Counted from the stretch's first letter, positions 25,765 through 35,063 are shown. The stretch is DNA of 64,000 nucleotides from CAZGKX01 sp964525945 (GCA_964525945.1 CAZGKX010000002.1:1-64000); one strand, 5' to 3'. The notes: generated by a model from the letters alone, not told the origin. Translations and numbers: made by a program.

Positions 25765-27409
25765 AGGAAAAACCATTTATGGCAGATGAGACAAGGCATT
25801 CGTCGCGCGCCGCGTCCTCGAAAAAAAGATCCTCGGGAGCAGTTACTCCAGGAAAAAGACGACGCCCATCCTCAGTAAAACCAATCGACTGACCCACCAC
25901 AGGCATTGCGGAAAAAAATCCAAACCCATCCCCCACAGGAAAATCAATCGACTTGCTCGCTAAAGGCGGAGCATCAATGCTGATTGCATTTTTTTGTTCA
26001 TTGGTATCAGGTGCTCCCGGAGAGAAAAATGGACTGGAAACTGCTGCAGTGGGAGATTTAAGTTTTGTTGGGGTGGTGGGAGCTGGAGAGACTGTTTTGC
26101 TCAACAAATCGACAGTCGATTCATACAAAACATTATGCGTCCCTCTTGTTTGTAAATTCGCATAACGACGAATAACACTGTCACATGTTTTGCAACACAA
26201 TTTTGAAATTCCCAACCGAATTTTATCATCCTCAGTGCCATGTAAATTGATAAAATAAGCATTTAATAAATAGTAGATAATAAGCTGTTCTGCATGAAAA
26301 TGCTTGACCAAAACAGACGTTGGAAATCCAGAAAAGGGATAAAAGACCGTTTTCATGAGGTCCGAGGTTATCTCAAAAGAAGTCATCCCTGCGGCCGTTT
26401 CAGATGGATCATTCACATTTTTTTTGCCTTCAGGCAATAAAATATCATAACTGGTTTCGTGCAAAATGGCATTGCACTCACTTTCTGAAAAATAATCCGC
26501 GGCACCGAAGTGCTCTGATGCAGGCTCTCTACCGGGAATGGTTGCTCGAGCCAATTTGACCATGGCCTGGCTTAACAAATCTCTGTTTTGAAAGGTGCCG
26601 CCAGTATCAATCAACTCATCCAGATGAATTTCAACCAATTCCGAAAACACAGTGTCATTGATTAAAATACCTTGATTTTCAAGAAGAGTGTTTAGAAATT
26701 TGCGAATAATCGCCAATTTTTTCATTAAGATCATGGCCAACTCAGACGAACTCGCTTCACCGCCGGAATTGGCTGCAATAAGCAGTTTCCCATACACTAT
26801 CGTTACCGCAGAACAAACAGAAAAACTTTTTTTCATGCTTAATAATCGCGCTAAACTGTCGTAACGACGCTGTAAACGTTCATCGGTGTAATGTTGTCGA
26901 TAATCCACAGGCATGCAATCATTGATTTTTTCAACCACCATGTCGTTGAGTACGGCAAAACAGTTATCCTGCTCCTCATCCGAAAACAACAGCAACGCAA
27001 GATCTGCATGATTTTGTGCTTGATCTGTTGTTATTTGTGCAAATATTGCGTCTAACAATTGTGGGGTAAAATTGCTTAAGCCATTGCAGTATTGGTCAAC
27101 AAGAGCTTCTTTTGCAAATTTTGTAATGTTTGCAGTATGGATCACATAAGCCGATTTTTGAATGAAAGCCGTTATATGGTCATTAGACGTTATGAGGGTA
27201 TTCGCAATAGACAAAGCAACTTCTCGTCCTTTAAGTATTTTTTTAAAGTTCATGCCTATTTGTTTGGTTATCTCCGCACCTAATCGTTTACTGACCCGTT
27301 TGGAAATAGGATGCGTTAACTCTAGATATTGGGTTGAAAGCAATTGCTCTGTTGCGTAATAACTGCTGTTGGGCGTTGAAGTTTCGGTTTTTTTATGGCG
27401 TTTAAACAT
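25763..27409 (-). CDS. Orphan protein with deaminase-fold signatures (OTT_1508-like); candidate effector
   Basis: A 548-aa protein. Residues 1-360 are helical and unrecognised. Residues 369-425 carry cytidine-deaminase-superfamily motifs: H372-A373-E374 (VKHFHAEQLIIYYLLNAY), then LGISKLCCKTCDSVI with C406-x2-C409, then TRGTH at 421-425. The order HAE...SK-x-x-C-x2-C...TRGTH matches the OTT_1508-like deaminases seen in Orientia and fungi, as I recall them. A Pro/Ser/Thr-rich linker (440-480) precedes a C-terminal tail with an acidic block (APEDLFFEDAARDE) ending SSAINGFS, resembling Dot/Icm signals. The start is the ATG after AAGGAATT. The substrate (nucleotide, nucleic acid or other) is unknown. 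Confidence 0.72.
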   Translation of the reverse strand: MFKRHKKTETSTPNSSYYATEQLLSTQYLELTHPISKRVSKRLGAEITKQIGMNFKKILKGREVALSIANTLITSNDHITAFIQKSAYVIHTANITKFAKEALVDQYCNGLSNFTPQLLDAIFAQITTDQAQNHADLALLLFSDEEQDNCFAVLNDMVVEKINDCMPVDYRQHYTDERLQRRYDSLARLLSMKKSFSVCSAVTIVYGKLLIAANSGGEASSSELAMILMKKLAIIRKFLNTLLENQGILINDTVFSELVEIHLDELIDTGGTFQNRDLLSQAMVKLARATIPGREPASEHFGAADYFSESECNAILHETSYDILLPEGKKNVNDPSETAAGMTSFEITSDLMKTVFYPFSGFPTSVLVKHFHAEQLIIYYLLNAYFINLHGTEDDKIRLGISKLCCKTCDSVIRRYANLQTRGTHNVLYESTVDLLSKTVSPAPTTPTKLKSPTAAVSSPFFSPGAPDTNEQKNAISIDAPPLASKSIDFPVGDGFGFFSAMPVVGQSIGFTEDGRRLFPGVTAPEDLFFEDAARDECLVSSAINGFS

Positions 27410-27518
27410 GAGGATTAATTCCTTGCTCAAGATGGACTGAGCAATATTTAAGTTCAATTACAAGATAGTGTGTCAATTAATTATACGTTGATTGCATGCG
27501 TACAGCAACACAGTTTGA

Positions 27519-28016
27519 TTAAGAAGCCATATGCCAACTGATCAAACCCGCATTAATTTTATGTTGATGTGAAAATTCACACGCTAAGCCAGGTCTTGCC
27601 TTAGCCGTTCTTATTTGAAGTACAATTTCAGGCGGAGTGGTTGAGGAAATGGTAACCAACCAATGATGGCTCCCGTAAATTCGGTGGGACGACGGTATAA
27701 TCAAGCATGGGTAGCTCCCGAGATCGCTGACAATGTAATGATAACGTTGTCGATTAAATTCAATAACGCATCCGTGCTTTGATTTCACCCACGCCGACAA
27801 CTGATGAAAATCAGTGGTATTTTTCCAGCACTCCGTGTTGCTTAGCACAATTTGTTGCGCAACAAACTCCAATTGATAAAGGGATTGCTCAAATGTCAAA
27901 AAACCGTCTTGTATTTTTAAATCCATTCGCACACTTTGCATGAGCGATAAAACCAGCATGGTCATGACCATCAGCATCCCCATGGCCATGATTAAAATAA
28001 ATCCTTGTTGTTTCAT
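27519..28016 (-). CDS. PilX-like minor pilin-associated protein
   Basis: A 165-aa protein with a PilX-type N-terminus (MKQQGFILIMAMGMLMVMTM): a short basic leader ending in Gly before a long hydrophobic helix, as in GspK/PilX proteins, which lack Glu5. The rest is a small periplasmic domain with several Cys. It overlaps the PilW-like gene by four bases and is last of three. The canonical large PilY1 tip protein does not follow; instead an unrelated orphan gene lies downstream. Confidence 0.75.
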   Translation of the reverse strand: MKQQGFILIMAMGMLMVMTMLVLSLMQSVRMDLKIQDGFLTFEQSLYQLEFVAQQIVLSNTECWKNTTDFHQLSAWVKSKHGCVIEFNRQRYHYIVSDLGSYPCLIIPSSHRIYGSHHWLVTISSTTPPEIVLQIRTAKARPGLACEFSHQHKINAGLISWHMAS

Positions 28017-28747
28017 AACGTCCGTACCATGGCAGCAACCTCCATTTCTTGATCATCCATCAGCTGCAAATGCACGTCCAACAATGTTCCTTTTGAAAGA
28101 TGAGAAAGCTTTATTTGCATCGCTTGCACCCATGGCGTTAATTCTTCGGCCTCAGACGCTTGAAAAAACAGCCGTCCATGCCCTGATTGATCCGGTTTAA
28201 TAAAATAAATGTTTTGTTCTAAGGCACCGATATAAATGGGCGGGGAATAGTGAAACATCAATGGATTTTTTAAAAAAATTGTTTCTTTTAAACCGTTTTG
28301 ATGTGTTGATTGAATAAGAGTGGTTTCAGCATGGTAACAATCTGCAATCAATAATGTTTGTTCTCTATTTGGCAAGGGGGCATCGATTTCAAGATGGTTT
28401 TCATTCAAAACCTGCACTTCGACAAAATCAGAACTCATTCTATTTGTTTTTAATACAGAAGAATTTTCAACCGTGAGAGCAGGTAATTTCGAATAACCAT
28501 AACGATGATCCACCACAATTAAATGATTCATGTTTAAACAAGGAGTAAATCCAGCTTGCTGAACACTTGTTCGTATTAAACGAGCAACGGTTTGCAATTC
28601 GGATGATTTTTCCAACGTTTTTTGCGTCAACAAATAATGTTTTTTTATCATCTCATGGTTGTGCAACAACATGGCGATCGTAAAACTTGTTAAAACAAGC
28701 CCCATCATAATTTCCAATAAACTAACACCCGATTGTTTCATTTTCAT
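28013..28747 (-). CDS. PilW-like minor pilin
   Basis: A 244-aa type IV pilus minor pilin. The leader MKMKQSGVSLLEIMMGLVLT has a cleavable Gly followed by V-S-L-L-E with Glu5, and a hydrophobic helix. The body (VARLIRTSVQQAGFTPC, FVEVQVLNEN) matches the PilW pattern of IR-x3-Q-x-AGF. It overlaps both neighbours by four bases, so the three are one operon. Confidence 0.82.
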   Translation of the reverse strand: MKMKQSGVSLLEIMMGLVLTSFTIAMLLHNHEMIKKHYLLTQKTLEKSSELQTVARLIRTSVQQAGFTPCLNMNHLIVVDHRYGYSKLPALTVENSSVLKTNRMSSDFVEVQVLNENHLEIDAPLPNREQTLLIADCYHAETTLIQSTHQNGLKETIFLKNPLMFHYSPPIYIGALEQNIYFIKPDQSGHGRLFFQASEAEELTPWVQAMQIKLSHLSKGTLLDVHLQLMDDQEMEVAAMVRTL

Positions 28748-29067
28748 GGCACAAACACATTGCGTTTTAAACGATTAAGGTCGATTGCTGGCTGAGAAGG
28801 TGAATGCCACGTTAATTGCAGTTGAACTGCACGGCCATGTTGATTCACATCCAAGTGAAATGGTTGGATGGGGGTAAGGTCTGTGGCTCCTGCCATTTTA
28901 CGTTCAGACAAATTGTTTAGATCATTTAAAGCCGAGGCGCGTAAATTCAAATCATTCAGCAACTGATGATTACGCCACTGCTGTTGTAGAAGGTTTAATG
29001 AAATTGTGGTGATCAGCAGCAACGATACCAATGCTTCTGTCAAAGAAAATCCCTGATTTTTTTCCAT
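28744..29067 (-). CDS. PilV-like minor pilin
   Basis: A 107-aa minor pilin and first gene of the trio. The leader MEKNQGFSLTEALVSLLLIT has the Gly-Phe cleavage site and Glu5. AGGAA lies six bases before the chosen ATG; another ATG two codons upstream is possible. The family motif near RNHQLLNDLNLRASALNDLN is consistent with PilV. It is short compared with typical PilV (about 150 aa). FimT-like and PilY1 partners are absent here. Confidence 0.8.
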   Translation of the reverse strand: MEKNQGFSLTEALVSLLLITTISLNLLQQQWRNHQLLNDLNLRASALNDLNNLSERKMAGATDLTPIQPFHLDVNQHGRAVQLQLTWHSPSQPAIDLNRLKRNVFVP

Positions 29068-29194
29068 ATTCATTTCCTGAGGTTGGATAAAAATGGTATC
29101 TTTTAAACCATAAAATTGCAATGCATGAATTAGCCATTCACTTTTTATATGGGCTTGAGTAAGATGGGTGGCTTAACAACTATCGGAACTGGTT

Positions 29195-30319
29195 ATGACA
29201 TTCGATTTTACCAAATTATCTCATGCAGGAATTCAATCTTTAGCGCCCTATATTCCAGGAAAATCCATTGATGAGGTCGCTCGAGAACAAGGGTTAACCG
29301 ATATCATTAAATTGGCCAGCAATGAAAACCCTTTGGGTTGCAGTCCCCATGTTTTAAGAGCGTTGAGTGAACTGACTTCGCAACAAATTGCCCTTTATCC
29401 AACGTCCATCAACCACCCTTTGCGTAAAAAACTTGCTGATAAATTAAGCATCAATTCAGAAATGCTAACGCTAAGCAATGGTTCTGATTTACTGTTTTGT
29501 TTATTGCTCACGTGTTTTGCCTTGCATGACAATAAACATATATTAACCCACGATTATGCCTTTATTTCGTATAGCATTCAGGCCAAAACGTTGAATATTC
29601 CGGTGGTTAGTACACCTGTTCATGCCGATTGGCAAGTTGATATAGACGCCATGATCCATGCCTGCAACGAAAAAACTGCGCTTATTTTTCTGGCTAATCC
29701 CAACAACCCAACGGGGGTATTGATTCCAGCCACTGAAATCGAACGCCTTTTAGAAAATATTCCGAAAAACACTTTATTGGTGCTTGATGAAGCCTATCAT
29801 GAATACGCCGAGTCTATTTCCAAGTCCAACAGTCTTGCTTTGTTGGACAAATACCCTAATTTAGTCATTACGCGAACTTTTTCAAAAGCTTATGCACTGG
29901 CAGGATTACGTTTAGGATATGCCATATCCCATCCACAAATTACGTCTTTGCTTTACCGCTTGCAGCTCCCCTTTGCCGTTAATCAAGCCGCGATGGTCGC
30001 AGCAAGTGCGGCCTTGGATGATCATGCTTTTTTAGAAAAAAGCTTAGACATCACAGCCCGAGGCCTTCGGCAAATGGAGCAAGGCTTGGCGACATTAAAA
30101 ATTTCAAGTTTGCCCACCGCTGCCAATTTTTTGATGATTGATTGTAAAATGGATTCAGAACAACTCTATCAACGGTTGCAACAGCATGGCATTATTGTGC
30201 GTCCGTTGCATCCGTACGGATTAAACAATTATTTACGCGTTACTATAGGAACCGAACAGCAGAACAATAAATTTCTAGAAAAATTTGCGCTATGCTTGAA
30301 AGCAATAGCGTCTTCATAA
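29195..30319 (+). CDS. hisC: Histidinol-phosphate aminotransferase
   Basis: PLP-dependent class I/II aminotransferase converting imidazole acetol phosphate to histidinol phosphate. Landmarks are KLASNENPLGCSP, YPTSINHPLRKKLA, LANPNNPTGVLIP, LDEAYHEYAES, the lysine motif TRTFSKAYALAGLRLGYA, and C-terminal GIIVRPLHPYGLNNYLRVTIG. At 374 aa it is full length. It is not with other his genes; it diverges from the pilin operon and is followed by phhB after 25 bases. An aromatic-amino-acid role for a HisC paralogue (near phhB) is possible. Confidence 0.93.
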   Translation: MTFDFTKLSHAGIQSLAPYIPGKSIDEVAREQGLTDIIKLASNENPLGCSPHVLRALSELTSQQIALYPTSINHPLRKKLADKLSINSEMLTLSNGSDLLFCLLLTCFALHDNKHILTHDYAFISYSIQAKTLNIPVVSTPVHADWQVDIDAMIHACNEKTALIFLANPNNPTGVLIPATEIERLLENIPKNTLLVLDEAYHEYAESISKSNSLALLDKYPNLVITRTFSKAYALAGLRLGYAISHPQITSLLYRLQLPFAVNQAAMVAASAALDDHAFLEKSLDITARGLRQMEQGLATLKISSLPTAANFLMIDCKMDSEQLYQRLQQHGIIVRPLHPYGLNNYLRVTIGTEQQNNKFLEKFALCLKAIASS

Positions 30320-30344
30320 CTGCATTCTCAAAAAGGAATTAACG

Positions 30345-30683
30345 ATGAATATTGATCTAAGCACAAAACATTGCGAATCATGTGAAGGAATTGGAGCGGC
30401 TTTAAAACCCGAGCAAATCATCAACCTGATGCCCCAGCTGGATGAAGGTTGGGCTGTATCAAAAAATAGCGATGAAATCAAAAAATCATTTTCATTTCAT
30501 AATTTTTACGAAACCATGGCATTCGTAAACGCATTGGCATGGATAGCGAATGTCGAAAATCACCACCCTGATCTCGAGGTTGGCTATAATTACTGCCACG
30601 TGCGATTTTCAACCCACGCTTTAAAAGGTTTGTCGCACAATGATTTTATTTGTGCCGCAAAAGTCGATAAATTAACTGCCTAA
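30345..30683 (+). CDS. phhB: 4a-hydroxytetrahydrobiopterin dehydratase (PhhB)
   Basis: Pterin-4a-carbinolamine dehydratase, which recycles the pterin cofactor of phenylalanine hydroxylase. Hallmarks are GWAVSKNSDEIKKSFSFHNF, AFVNALAWIANVENHHPDLE (family His-His-Pro-Asp-Leu) and GYNYCHVRFSTHALKGLSHN. At 112 aa it is complete. AAGGA precedes the start. Legionella makes melanin-like pigment through phenylalanine hydroxylase; phhA is not in this window. Confidence 0.94.
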   Translation: MNIDLSTKHCESCEGIGAALKPEQIINLMPQLDEGWAVSKNSDEIKKSFSFHNFYETMAFVNALAWIANVENHHPDLEVGYNYCHVRFSTHALKGLSHNDFICAAKVDKLTA

Positions 30684-30687
30684 CCAT

Positions 30688-30788
30688 CCGAGCCGTGACC
30701 GTAAGGGAGTGGTGCAGTTCACAACAGGGTNNNNNNNNNNTCACTCTCCTGACCCTGAAAATTTCCGCGCCCTTACGATCACGGTTCG
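30688..30788. repeat. Inverted pair of family A repeats around a sequence gap
   Basis: CCGAGCCGTGACCGTAAGGG (from 30688) and its inverted partner (30765-30788, ending GATCACGGTTCG) flank the loop, which contains ten N. The pair lies between the convergent phhB and secF genes and would form a long hairpin, probably a bidirectional transcription stop. Repeat structure may explain the assembly gap. Confidence 0.65.
30731..30740. other. Assembly gap (10 N)
   Basis: Run of ten undetermined bases in the loop of the repeat pair; the true length is unknown. Confidence 0.95.
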
Positions 30789-30795
30789 ATGAGGG

Positions 30796-31713
30796 TTAGG
30801 GACGGTCGTCTAGGGCTTTGCGCTGTGAAGGTAGGAAATCTTTGCGATCCAGGCCTAGCACTACAGCTAGAGCACCAGCAACGTAAATGGAAGAATAAGT
30901 GCCAATGACAATCCCTATAATCAGTGCTAAAGAAAAACCATGAATCGTCTCGCCACCGTAAACAAACAATGCAACCACGACAAACAACGTTAAAACAGAC
31001 GTCATAATGGTTCTGGATAAAGTTTGGTTGATTGAAATGTTCATGATTTCAATCGAATTTGAGCGTCGGATTTTAATGAAATTTTCACGGACCCTATCAA
31101 ATACCACAATGGTGTCATTCAACGAATAACCAATCACAGCCAATAAACCCGCTAAAGCTTTTAGATCAAACTCAATACCAAACATCGCAAAGACCCCGAG
31201 GATCAAGACAGGATCATGAATAAGCGCTACCGCTGAACTAAATGCCAGACGGTATTCAAAACGCATGGCAATATAAATCATGGTGGCCAGTAAAGAAACC
31301 AGAATCGCCAATGCACCTTTGGTAGCAAGCTCTTTCCCCACTTGCGGACCAACAAACTCCACGCTTTGTTTGGTTGCTCCCGGCAGCGCATTCATGGCGC
31401 TATCAACCAAAGTGCTCTGATCGACATCCGCATGCGGTGCAATGCTAATTAACACATCTTTTGAGGTGCCATAGCTAATGACTTGCGCTTCCTTAAATCC
31501 AGCGTTGTACAAATTATCGCGGATGGCAGGTAGATCAGCCGCCGTTGGGTAGGCAATTTGAATCTGGGTGCCCCCCGTAAAATCCAACCCCCATTTTAAG
31601 CCGTTAACCAGCAAAGCGCTAATGGACACAACAAAAATTAAAATCGATAGCACAGCGGTCCATTTGCGGGCCCCCATAAAATCAATTTTTGAATTGGGAT
31701 TAAAAAATTCCAT
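30796..31713 (-). CDS. secF: Protein translocase subunit SecF
   Basis: Inner-membrane RND-type component that, with SecD and YajC, uses the proton-motive force to help SecYEG export. The SecF opening (KIDFMGARKWTAVLSI, GLKWGLDFTGGTQIQIAYP) is followed by GPQVGKELATKGALAILVSL, GYSLNDTIVVFDRVREN and SRTIMTSVLTLFVV. Six transmembrane helices are evident. At 305 aa it is complete and follows secD by 11 bases. Confidence 0.96.
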   Translation of the reverse strand: MEFFNPNSKIDFMGARKWTAVLSILIFVVSISALLVNGLKWGLDFTGGTQIQIAYPTAADLPAIRDNLYNAGFKEAQVISYGTSKDVLISIAPHADVDQSTLVDSAMNALPGATKQSVEFVGPQVGKELATKGALAILVSLLATMIYIAMRFEYRLAFSSAVALIHDPVLILGVFAMFGIEFDLKALAGLLAVIGYSLNDTIVVFDRVRENFIKIRRSNSIEIMNISINQTLSRTIMTSVLTLFVVVALFVYGGETIHGFSLALIIGIVIGTYSSIYVAGALAVVLGLDRKDFLPSQRKALDDRP

Positions 31714-31724
31714 CTAAACCTCGC

Positions 31725-33589
31725 TTAAATACCGATTGACAGTTTTTTGACACTACGGCCACCATAAACTGCATTCACAATAGCACGCGTGTAAGTCACA
31801 CCGGTTAACATCGAGGTCAGCAAACCAAGCGATAATGTTACGGCGAAACCACGTACAGGCCCTGTACCAACAGAGAATAATACAATGGCTACAATTAAAG
31901 TGGTGATATTGGCGTCAAGGATGGTTGCAAAAGCACGCTCATAGCCCGCATAAATGGCGGCTTGTGTGGATAGACCATTCCTCAATTCTTCACGGATACG
32001 CTCATAGATAAGAACATTGGCATCCACCGCCATCCCCACCGTCAACACAATACCCGCGATACCTGGCAATGTTAAAGTAGCTCCAATAATCGACAATAAT
32101 GCGCATAATAAAATCAAATTCAACAACAATGCGATGTTGGCGACCAAACCAAAAAAACGGTAGTAAACCAGCATCAACACCAATATGAGCCCCATGCCAA
32201 CTTCCAACGAAAAGATCCCTCGTTGGATATTTTCACGTCCTAATGTCGGGCCAACGGTTCGTTCTTCAACCGGGTAAATAGCCGCTGGCAGCGCACCTGC
32301 ACGCAGTAGCAACGCTAAATTGCTGGCTTCATTGCTGTCCACTAAGCCGGTAATCTGAAAGTTGTTACCCAAAGCGTTCTGAATAACAGGCGCGCTGATC
32401 ACGCGTTCTTCACGGTGCGTAATGCGTTTTTCTTCGCCATTGATTTTTTCTTGGGTGGTTTTACTTTCAACAAAAACAATGGCCATGCGTTTGCCAATAT
32501 TTTCTCGCGTCACCTTTGTAAAGAAAGACTCCCCTCCTCCACCAAGTTGAATTTGTACAGCGGGCGTAGCTGTTTGTTGATCGAAGCTGGATACAGCACT
32601 GGTGATCGAATCACCACTCAACACCACTTGCCGTTTTAATAAAATAGGCTGACCATCCATCGTGTATAATTTACTGGTAACAGGCACGACGCCTGTTTGT
32701 TTTGCAATGCTTGGATCATTTTGTTGATCGACCAAATAAAATTGCAAAGTAGCGGTCCCACCCAAGATTTGTTTCGCCCGAGCAGCATCTTGAATGCCTG
32801 GCAGATCCACGGCTATTCGTGTAGCTCCTTGTTGTTGGACCACGGCTTCGCCCACCCCGAGTTCATTGACGCGATTGCGTAAAATACTCATGGTTTGCTC
32901 AATGGTGTTTTGACGTATAGTATTCAATTCAGCATCAGTCAAAATGGCCAGAATAGATGGGGATTCTTTGGTGAGACGCAATTCCAGGCCACTAAATTTT
33001 TGGCCCAAGTTGGCAATGGCTTCATCACGCAACTCCTTGCTTCGGAAACGAACATCAATCCCTTTATTGCTGATATAACGAACACCCGAATATCGAATTT
33101 GTGCCTCACGTAAATCTTGGCCAATGCTTTTCATCAAGCCTTCATAACGTCTGGTGATGACACTGTCAATATCCACTTCCAACAGAAAATGCACCCCTCC
33201 ACGCAGATCCAAACCTTGTTTCATGGGCTCCGCACGTATGGAAGTTAGCCATGCGGGCGTGGATGAAACCAGGTTTAAAGCCACTGTATATTGACTGCCC
33301 AATCCTGTTTTAATCACATCACGCGCCAACAATTGAGCGTCTGTTGAGCTGAATCGAATTTCGACCCGATCATCATTCGCGGTGATGGAACGGTACTTCA
33401 GTTGTGCTGTTTTTAACAGATCCTGAACGTGCNNNNNNNNNNNNTGACGATTTGCGTGTCAACCGAGTCTTGTGAGGATATTTGCACCGCAGGATCTTCG
33501 CTGTACAAATTAGGTATTGCATAAACAAGCCCCACTAGCACAACAACAACTAGCAACAAATTCTTCCAAAGTGGATATTTATTTTGCAT
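31725..33589 (-). CDS. secD: Protein translocase subunit SecD, interrupted by an N-run
   Basis: SecD of the SecDF-YajC complex. The N-terminal membrane anchor (MQNKYPLWKNLLLVVVVVLV and following) lies upstream of a 12-N gap; downstream come the P1 domain (LDLRGGVHFLLEVD), DLPGIQDAARAKQILGG, and the transmembrane domain with GMAVDANVLIYERIREEL. Joined, the protein is about 620 aa, normal for SecD. The nominal N-run leaves the two halves out of frame (total length not a multiple of three), which is expected for a gap of arbitrary size rather than a real mutation. It lies between yajC and secF in the standard order. Confidence 0.93.
33433..33444. other. Assembly gap (12 N) inside secD
   Basis: Run of N that breaks the secD frame. 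The true gap length should differ from 12 by an amount that restores frame (for example 10 or 13). Confidence 0.95.
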
Positions 33590-33604
33590 TTACGTGTGAC
33601 TCAC

Positions 33605-33940
33605 TTACAGGGATTTAAGAGTGCCTTTAGGCAAAACAGTGGTAACCGCACCTCGTTGAATGGTCACTTCAACACCTTCAGCAATGCTCACTTTGATATA
33701 TTGCTCATCAATGTTGGTCACTTTTCCAAGCACACCACTGGACGTGATGATTTCATCGCCTTTTTTTAATTTGCTGGTTAATTCACGGTGTTCTTTTGCA
33801 CGTTTATTTTGCGGCCGAATGAGCATAAAATAAAACAGGACAAAAATAGCAACAATCATGATCATTGAAAATGATCCATCAGCCGCAGCTGGAGGTGTTG
33901 CCGTTGCGGCAGCTAAGGCATCCTTTATAAAAAAACTCAT
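33605..33940 (-). CDS. yajC: Preprotein translocase subunit YajC
   Basis: Small single-pass membrane protein of the SecDF-YajC complex. One transmembrane helix (FSMIMIVAIFVLFYFMLIRP) is followed by the conserved RPQNKRAKEHRELTSKLKKG, DEIITSSGVLGKVTNID and a basic C-terminal part. At 111 aa it is standard. It lies 15 bases before secD. Confidence 0.96.
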   Translation of the reverse strand: MSFFIKDALAAATATPPAAADGSFSMIMIVAIFVLFYFMLIRPQNKRAKEHRELTSKLKKGDEIITSSGVLGKVTNIDEQYIKVSIAEGVEVTIQRGAVTTVLPKGTLKSL

Positions 33941-34054
33941 TTTTATCTCCCAAAGTCATGAATTAAAGTAGGAACAATGACCTACGTAAATTTGGGTGAC
34001 ATCATATCGAGATTTCATGGTCAGGTAAAGGATTAACAACTTATGCCGAGCCAT

Positions 34055-34084
34055 GTAGGGTGGGCAAAGCGCCGCGTGCTCACC
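34055..34084 (+). repeat. Family B repeat copy
   Basis: GTAGGGTGGGCAAAGC then GCCGC then GTGCTCACC. It matches the reverse complement of the element after dapE at 25 of about 30 bases, differing in the loop and one stem base. Confidence 0.65.
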
Positions 34085-34119
34085 TGTTCGAAGAAATAAT
34101 GTGGATAATATAAAAACTT

Positions 34120-34160
34120 CATTCCAGATCGAAGCTGGATTCCGTGCATAAAGCGCGTAG
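34120..34160 (+). repeat. Family C repeat copy
   Basis: ATTCCAGATCGAAGCTGGAT, then TCCGTGCATAAAGCGCGTAG, resembles the sequence near 63.05 kb (ATTTCAGATCGAAATTGGAT then GCCGCCTATGAAACGC). The core TCCAG-ATCGAAG-CTGGA is itself a short hairpin. Confidence 0.45.
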
Positions 34161-34226
34161 GCAGAGTGAGTTTTTACCGCACGTTGAGTTTATTCATCTT
34201 TATTTTTAGACGGTAAAATTTTAATT

Positions 34227-35063
34227 TTACTGCCAAGCCTGCAATTGTTGAGCAACATAACTGATGTTGTGCTGAATCAAAAATCGTTGACAGAGCAAAG
34301 GCGTATGCTGGTAAAGATGATGCAAGTAAGCGCGCGTCAATTTTTGATCACAAACAGCGCACGTGCATTGTTCATCAATGGCTATGAATTGCGTGGCATA
34401 TTTAGCATCCGTGATAGCCAGAGTACCTTCCTTGCTGTACAAATGTCCCGTATAAGCATCATCGGCAGGCCGATTCGATTCGAGGTGTATTAAACAATAC
34501 GTTGACAACTTCTCCAACATCGTTAAATCGAAATCGCCGGTCACATAGCAAGAAAGCTCTTTAAAATCAGCGAGTTGCTGTGTAAACTCATCCCAAGTGG
34601 CACGTTGGTTATCATAAGCTAAATACACACCGTAAGCGCGTGTTTCCTCTGATTTTGGGCGATCGGAGGGGTGGAAAAAAGGAAACGTTGTGCTTGGAAG
34701 CATCGCCCATGCCTCTGCCGCCATAACCCCTTGCGGCAAAACTGCATAACGGGGAGAAAGTTTGGATAGCAAGCCTAAAATATCATGCGCAGTGTAATGC
34801 ATATGTCGACCGTCAAACGATGATTGCAGGTGGTAATGACCTGTTTTGGTTGGCAACATCGCAGCGTTCAGAACGACTTCTGGCCACGCCACATAGGCCG
34901 CTATGTTGGGGCCCGCGTTTAATTGTTCAAAACCTGGTTTCATGAGCAGTGACGCCAGGTAATAAGAAGCGGTATGAATGCCAGCTTCTTGCCAATTCGC
35001 CGCCGTTAAGCAGCTGCCGGCAGGGCTAGAACAAATAGGAACCAACACAGGTGATCGTTGCAT
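34227..35063 (-). CDS. Degenerate tRNA-guanine transglycosylase-like protein
   Basis: A 278-aa Tgt relative in the usual tgt slot (queA-tgt-yajC-secD-secF). The zinc site is kept: C233, C235, C238 (CTCAVCDQKLTRAYLHHL) and H265. The stretch before it, GHLYSKEGTLAITDAKY, also matches Tgt. The catalytic parts are not kept: the DSGGFQ loop reads VVLNAAMLP, the FDCVMPTRxARNG region reads LESNRPADDAYTG, and about 100 residues of barrel are missing (usual length 370-380). It is probably inactive as a transglycosylase and may act as a partner or pseudoenzyme. The ATG with AAGGA upstream is preferred over a TTG seven codons earlier. It follows queA by about 40 bases. Confidence 0.78.
   Translation of the reverse strand: MQRSPVLVPICSSPAGSCLTAANWQEAGIHTASYYLASLLMKPGFEQLNAGPNIAAYVAWPEVVLNAAMLPTKTGHYHLQSSFDGRHMHYTAHDILGLLSKLSPRYAVLPQGVMAAEAWAMLPSTTFPFFHPSDRPKSEETRAYGVYLAYDNQRATWDEFTQQLADFKELSCYVTGDFDLTMLEKLSTYCLIHLESNRPADDAYTGHLYSKEGTLAITDAKYATQFIAIDEQCTCAVCDQKLTRAYLHHLYQHTPLLCQRFLIQHNISYVAQQLQAWQ

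Larger units (their letters stand above)
33941..34226. other. Intergenic region with two repeat elements
   Basis: This stretch separates yajC from the Tgt-like gene and contains one copy each of repeat families B and C. No coding potential or clear promoter was found. Confidence 0.6.
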
